DNA from: Pseudovibrio ascidiaceicola
GTDB lineage: Bacteria > Pseudomonadota > Alphaproteobacteria > Rhizobiales > Stappiaceae
Length of the DNA: 64,000 nt
Assembly (NCBI RefSeq): GCF_900114245.1
Contig: NZ_FOSK01000019.1
Span: forward strand, 23,368-87,367
Reading direction: 5' to 3'
Below, one piece after another: positions 62,155-64,000 of this stretch. Below the pieces are notes generated by a model, which saw nothing but the letters and a program-made list of their open reading frames with translations, had not been told where the DNA came from and ran no database searches. The number at the start of each line of letters is the position of its first letter. Position 1 is the stretch's first letter. The position numbers were made by a program, and so were the translations under genes.

Positions 62155-64000
62155 ATGTTGAAGAAGATCAAACGGTCAGTTGCGCTGCTTCTTAGCGTCG
62201 TCCTCACATTTCAACCTGTACTTGTTTATGCTGGCGAGGTGCGTCCGGTTAATCCCAGCACAGGTCCCCGCCCTCATGTCGGTGAAGCTCCCAATGGCAC
62301 ACCGGTTATCAATATCTCAACGCCGAACTCCAGCGGGGTTTCTCACGATCGCTACACCAGTTTCGATGTTAAAGATCTGATCCTCAACAACTCAGCAACG
62401 ATTACAGACACACGTTTAGGGGGCTGGATTGAAGGTAATCCAAACCTCAGGCCTGGTAGCGAAGCCCAAAGCTGGATCGGGGAGATTGTTGGAGGCAATC
62501 AGGCTCAGTTGAACGGCGTTCTGGAAGTTGCCGGAAAACGCATGGATGTCATTCTTGCAAATGAGTTCGGCATCACATGCGATGGATGTGGCTTTATCAA
62601 TTCAGGCCGCACCACCTTGACAACAGGTCAGCCTCGGTTTGAGGACAATGGCGCGTTAGCTGGCTTTGATGTTCGCCGCGGAACCGTCACCATTGGTGCA
62701 GGTGGTCTTAATCAAGACAGTCGGTTATTTGCAACTGACAGATCACGCGTTGATGTTATCTCGCGCGCAGCTGCAATTTATGGTGCAGTGCATGCTGATG
62801 AGCTGAACCTGATGAGCGGTGCAAACGCTGTTGCTTACAATTGGAGTTACAACGAAGAGACAGGTGAAGTATCAGGTGTTACACCTCTATCAAGCCTGGA
62901 AGAGACGCCTGAGTTTGCAGTTGATGTGTCCGCATTGGGTGGCATGTATGCCAATGCCATCAAACTGGTTGCAACCGAAAAAGGTGTTGGTGTGCGCCTT
63001 AATGGTGAAATGGCGTCGGCAACCAACATCGCCTTGAGCGCTAATGGCACACTAAGCCTTGGTGGACCAACGAGCGGACATGCACCACTTATCAAAGCGC
63101 GTAAGAAAGTCTCCATCCGAAACACCGGGCCACTCCTGCTGGAAGGCTCTGTTTCTTCTGAAACCAATGACACTGTATATGTGCGCTCATCAGATGGGAG
63201 CCTGACTGTTGCAGGCGAGATCTCCGGGGGAGCGGTAACGTTAGAAGGGGCAGGTCTTGTAGAGATTTCAGGTGTTTTAAAGGCTGAAAGTCAGTTGCGA
63301 GCGACTTCGAAACAGAGCGCCGTGCAGTTTGCAGAGCAAGCTCAAGTAGAAGCCACAGAGCTCAATGTTTCTGCAGCTGACAATCTCTCAATCAAGGGAC
63401 GCCTTTCTGTCACAGATGCAGCAAAGTTCGCAGCAGGCTCCAGACTCACGACCAGTAAAAATTCAGTTGTGACAGCAAAGACAATTGCTCTGGAGGCTGG
63501 GCAACTTGAGACCAATGGTTATTTGGCTACCAAACAAAGCCTTACACTAAATGCAAAGGCGGGTGGAGGAACCAACAGCGGTTCGCTTGTGGGCCGTGAT
63601 GTTAAACTTACCTCTGCTGGTAGCTTTAAGAATCTGGGCAAGATCAATGCCACGAATGCTGCAGATTTTACTATTGCCGATACGTTTGAAAGCGCGACAG
63701 AGACGGAGCTGTTTGCCAAAAATATCGAGTTAACGACTGGTTCGGCAACGTTAAACGGGACCATCAAGGCAGAAGAGATGCTGGTAATCTCGTCGCTGGA
63801 TAAGGGGCTGGAAAACAACGGGGCGTTGATTGGAGCAACCGTAAAGCTGTCCTCAGCCGAGGGCGTTCACAATGAGGGAACGATCTCTGCTGAAAGCCTG
63901 GTTCAGATCACAGCTGATACGCAGTTCTCGTCACTGGCAGGTTCAGAAGTTTCCGCAGATACTGTGGCTATTACGGCTGGTCGTATTGAAGCGGACGGCA
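62155..64000 (+). CDS. TpsA-type filamentous haemagglutinin/adhesin (3' truncated by window)
   Basis: The first 615 residues of a TpsA exoprotein that continues past the window. A signal peptide (MLKKIKRSVALLLSVVLTFQ, cleavage after VYA) is followed by the TPS secretion domain with NGTPVINISTPNSSG and the ANEFGITCDGCGFINSGR stretch. After that come repetitive beta-helix segments. It is partner to the TpsB gene, 40 bases downstream of its stop. The likely role is surface adhesion. Confidence 0.88.
   Translation, partial: MLKKIKRSVALLLSVVLTFQPVLVYAGEVRPVNPSTGPRPHVGEAPNGTPVINISTPNSSGVSHDRYTSFDVKDLILNNSATITDTRLGGWIEGNPNLRPGSEAQSWIGEIVGGNQAQLNGVLEVAGKRMDVILANEFGITCDGCGFINSGRTTLTTGQPRFEDNGALAGFDVRRGTVTIGAGGLNQDSRLFATDRSRVDVISRAAAIYGAVHADELNLMSGANAVAYNWSYNEETGEVSGVTPLSSLEETPEFAVDVSALGGMYANAIKLVATEKGVGVRLNGEMASATNIALSANGTLSLGGPTSGHAPLIKARKKVSIRNTGPLLLEGSVSSETNDTVYVRSSDGSLTVAGEISGGAVTLEGAGLVEISGVLKAESQLRATSKQSAVQFAEQAQVEATELNVSAADNLSIKGRLSVTDAAKFAAGSRLTTSKNSVVTAKTIALEAGQLETNGYLATKQSLTLNAKAGGGTNSGSLVGRDVKLTSAGSFKNLGKINATNAADFTIADTFESATETELFAKNIELTTGSATLNGTIKAEEMLVISSLDKGLENNGALIGATVKLSSAEGVHNEGTISAESLVQITADTQFSSLAGSEVSADTVAITAGRIEADG

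Noticed and set aside
1..64000. CRISPR array, rRNA or tRNA genes
   Set aside because: No regular direct repeats with spacers and no tRNA cloverleaf or rRNA-like sequence were recognised by eye; a tRNA could still be missed without a search tool.

Overview
The window looks like a chromosomal segment of a marine, host-associated alphaproteobacterium, most like Pseudovibrio or a relative in the Stappiaceae. This is inferred from the gene set and protein style, not from a marker gene: no rRNA or tRNA was found. The supporting content is a napEFDABC operon with an FNR-type box, a sulfide:quinone oxidoreductase/persulfide dioxygenase set, choline sulfatase, a HupE/UreJ protein, several IalB-like proteins and several surface adhesins.

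Layout. 0-2.3 kb: tandem Ser/Thr kinase-like genes, the second with its catalytic residues lost. 2.4-9.5 kb: a Crp/Fnr regulator, a methyltransferase-GT29 (sialyltransferase-like) fusion on the other strand, then a sulfide module (DUF2892, persulfide dioxygenase, DUF442-SQR fusion, SulP transporter). 9.6-12.9 kb: alpha/beta hydrolase, ethanolamine-type permease and an ArsM-like methyltransferase. 13.2-15 kb: a possible small cationic ORF and the first YadA-like/IalB-like pair. 15.4-20.3 kb: napEFDABC on the minus strand. 20.4-26 kb: an RND efflux pair with a divergent TetR gene and a palindromic operator, then a PaaI-type thioesterase. 26.1-27.9 kb: the second YadA-like/IalB-like pair. 28.3-30.6 kb: fba-pfkB with a structured leader. 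31-33 kb: a metal-handling set (transmembrane anchor protein, HupE/UreJ, His-rich protein). 33.2-38.8 kb: choline sulfatase with a LysR gene, then nucleoside hydrolase, adenosine deaminase and an MFS exporter. 39-49.9 kb: mixed housekeeping and transport genes, including a frameshifted epimerase, TerC with a pseudoknot-like leader, and a haem-type TonB receptor. 50-53 kb: an MFS and ABC-F pair with a short overlapping leader ORF before the ABC-F gene. 53-57.7 kb: small metal-related genes (Cys-rich protein, DUF411), an MBL remnant and a serine beta-lactamase-like protein. 57.8-58.3 kb: an SDR remnant cut by what looks like an IS21-family end. 59-64 kb: Sel1-repeat protein, a third IalB-like protein, TpsB and the start of a TpsA adhesin that runs off the window.

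The main theme is that all three IalB-family genes sit directly beside an outer-membrane adhesin system: twice a YadA-like trimeric protein and once a two-partner secretion pair. This suggests that IalB-like periplasmic proteins serve adhesin biogenesis, which is the best candidate here for an undescribed system. The strongest RNA-level candidates are the terC leader, the fba leader and the ABC-F leader ORF.
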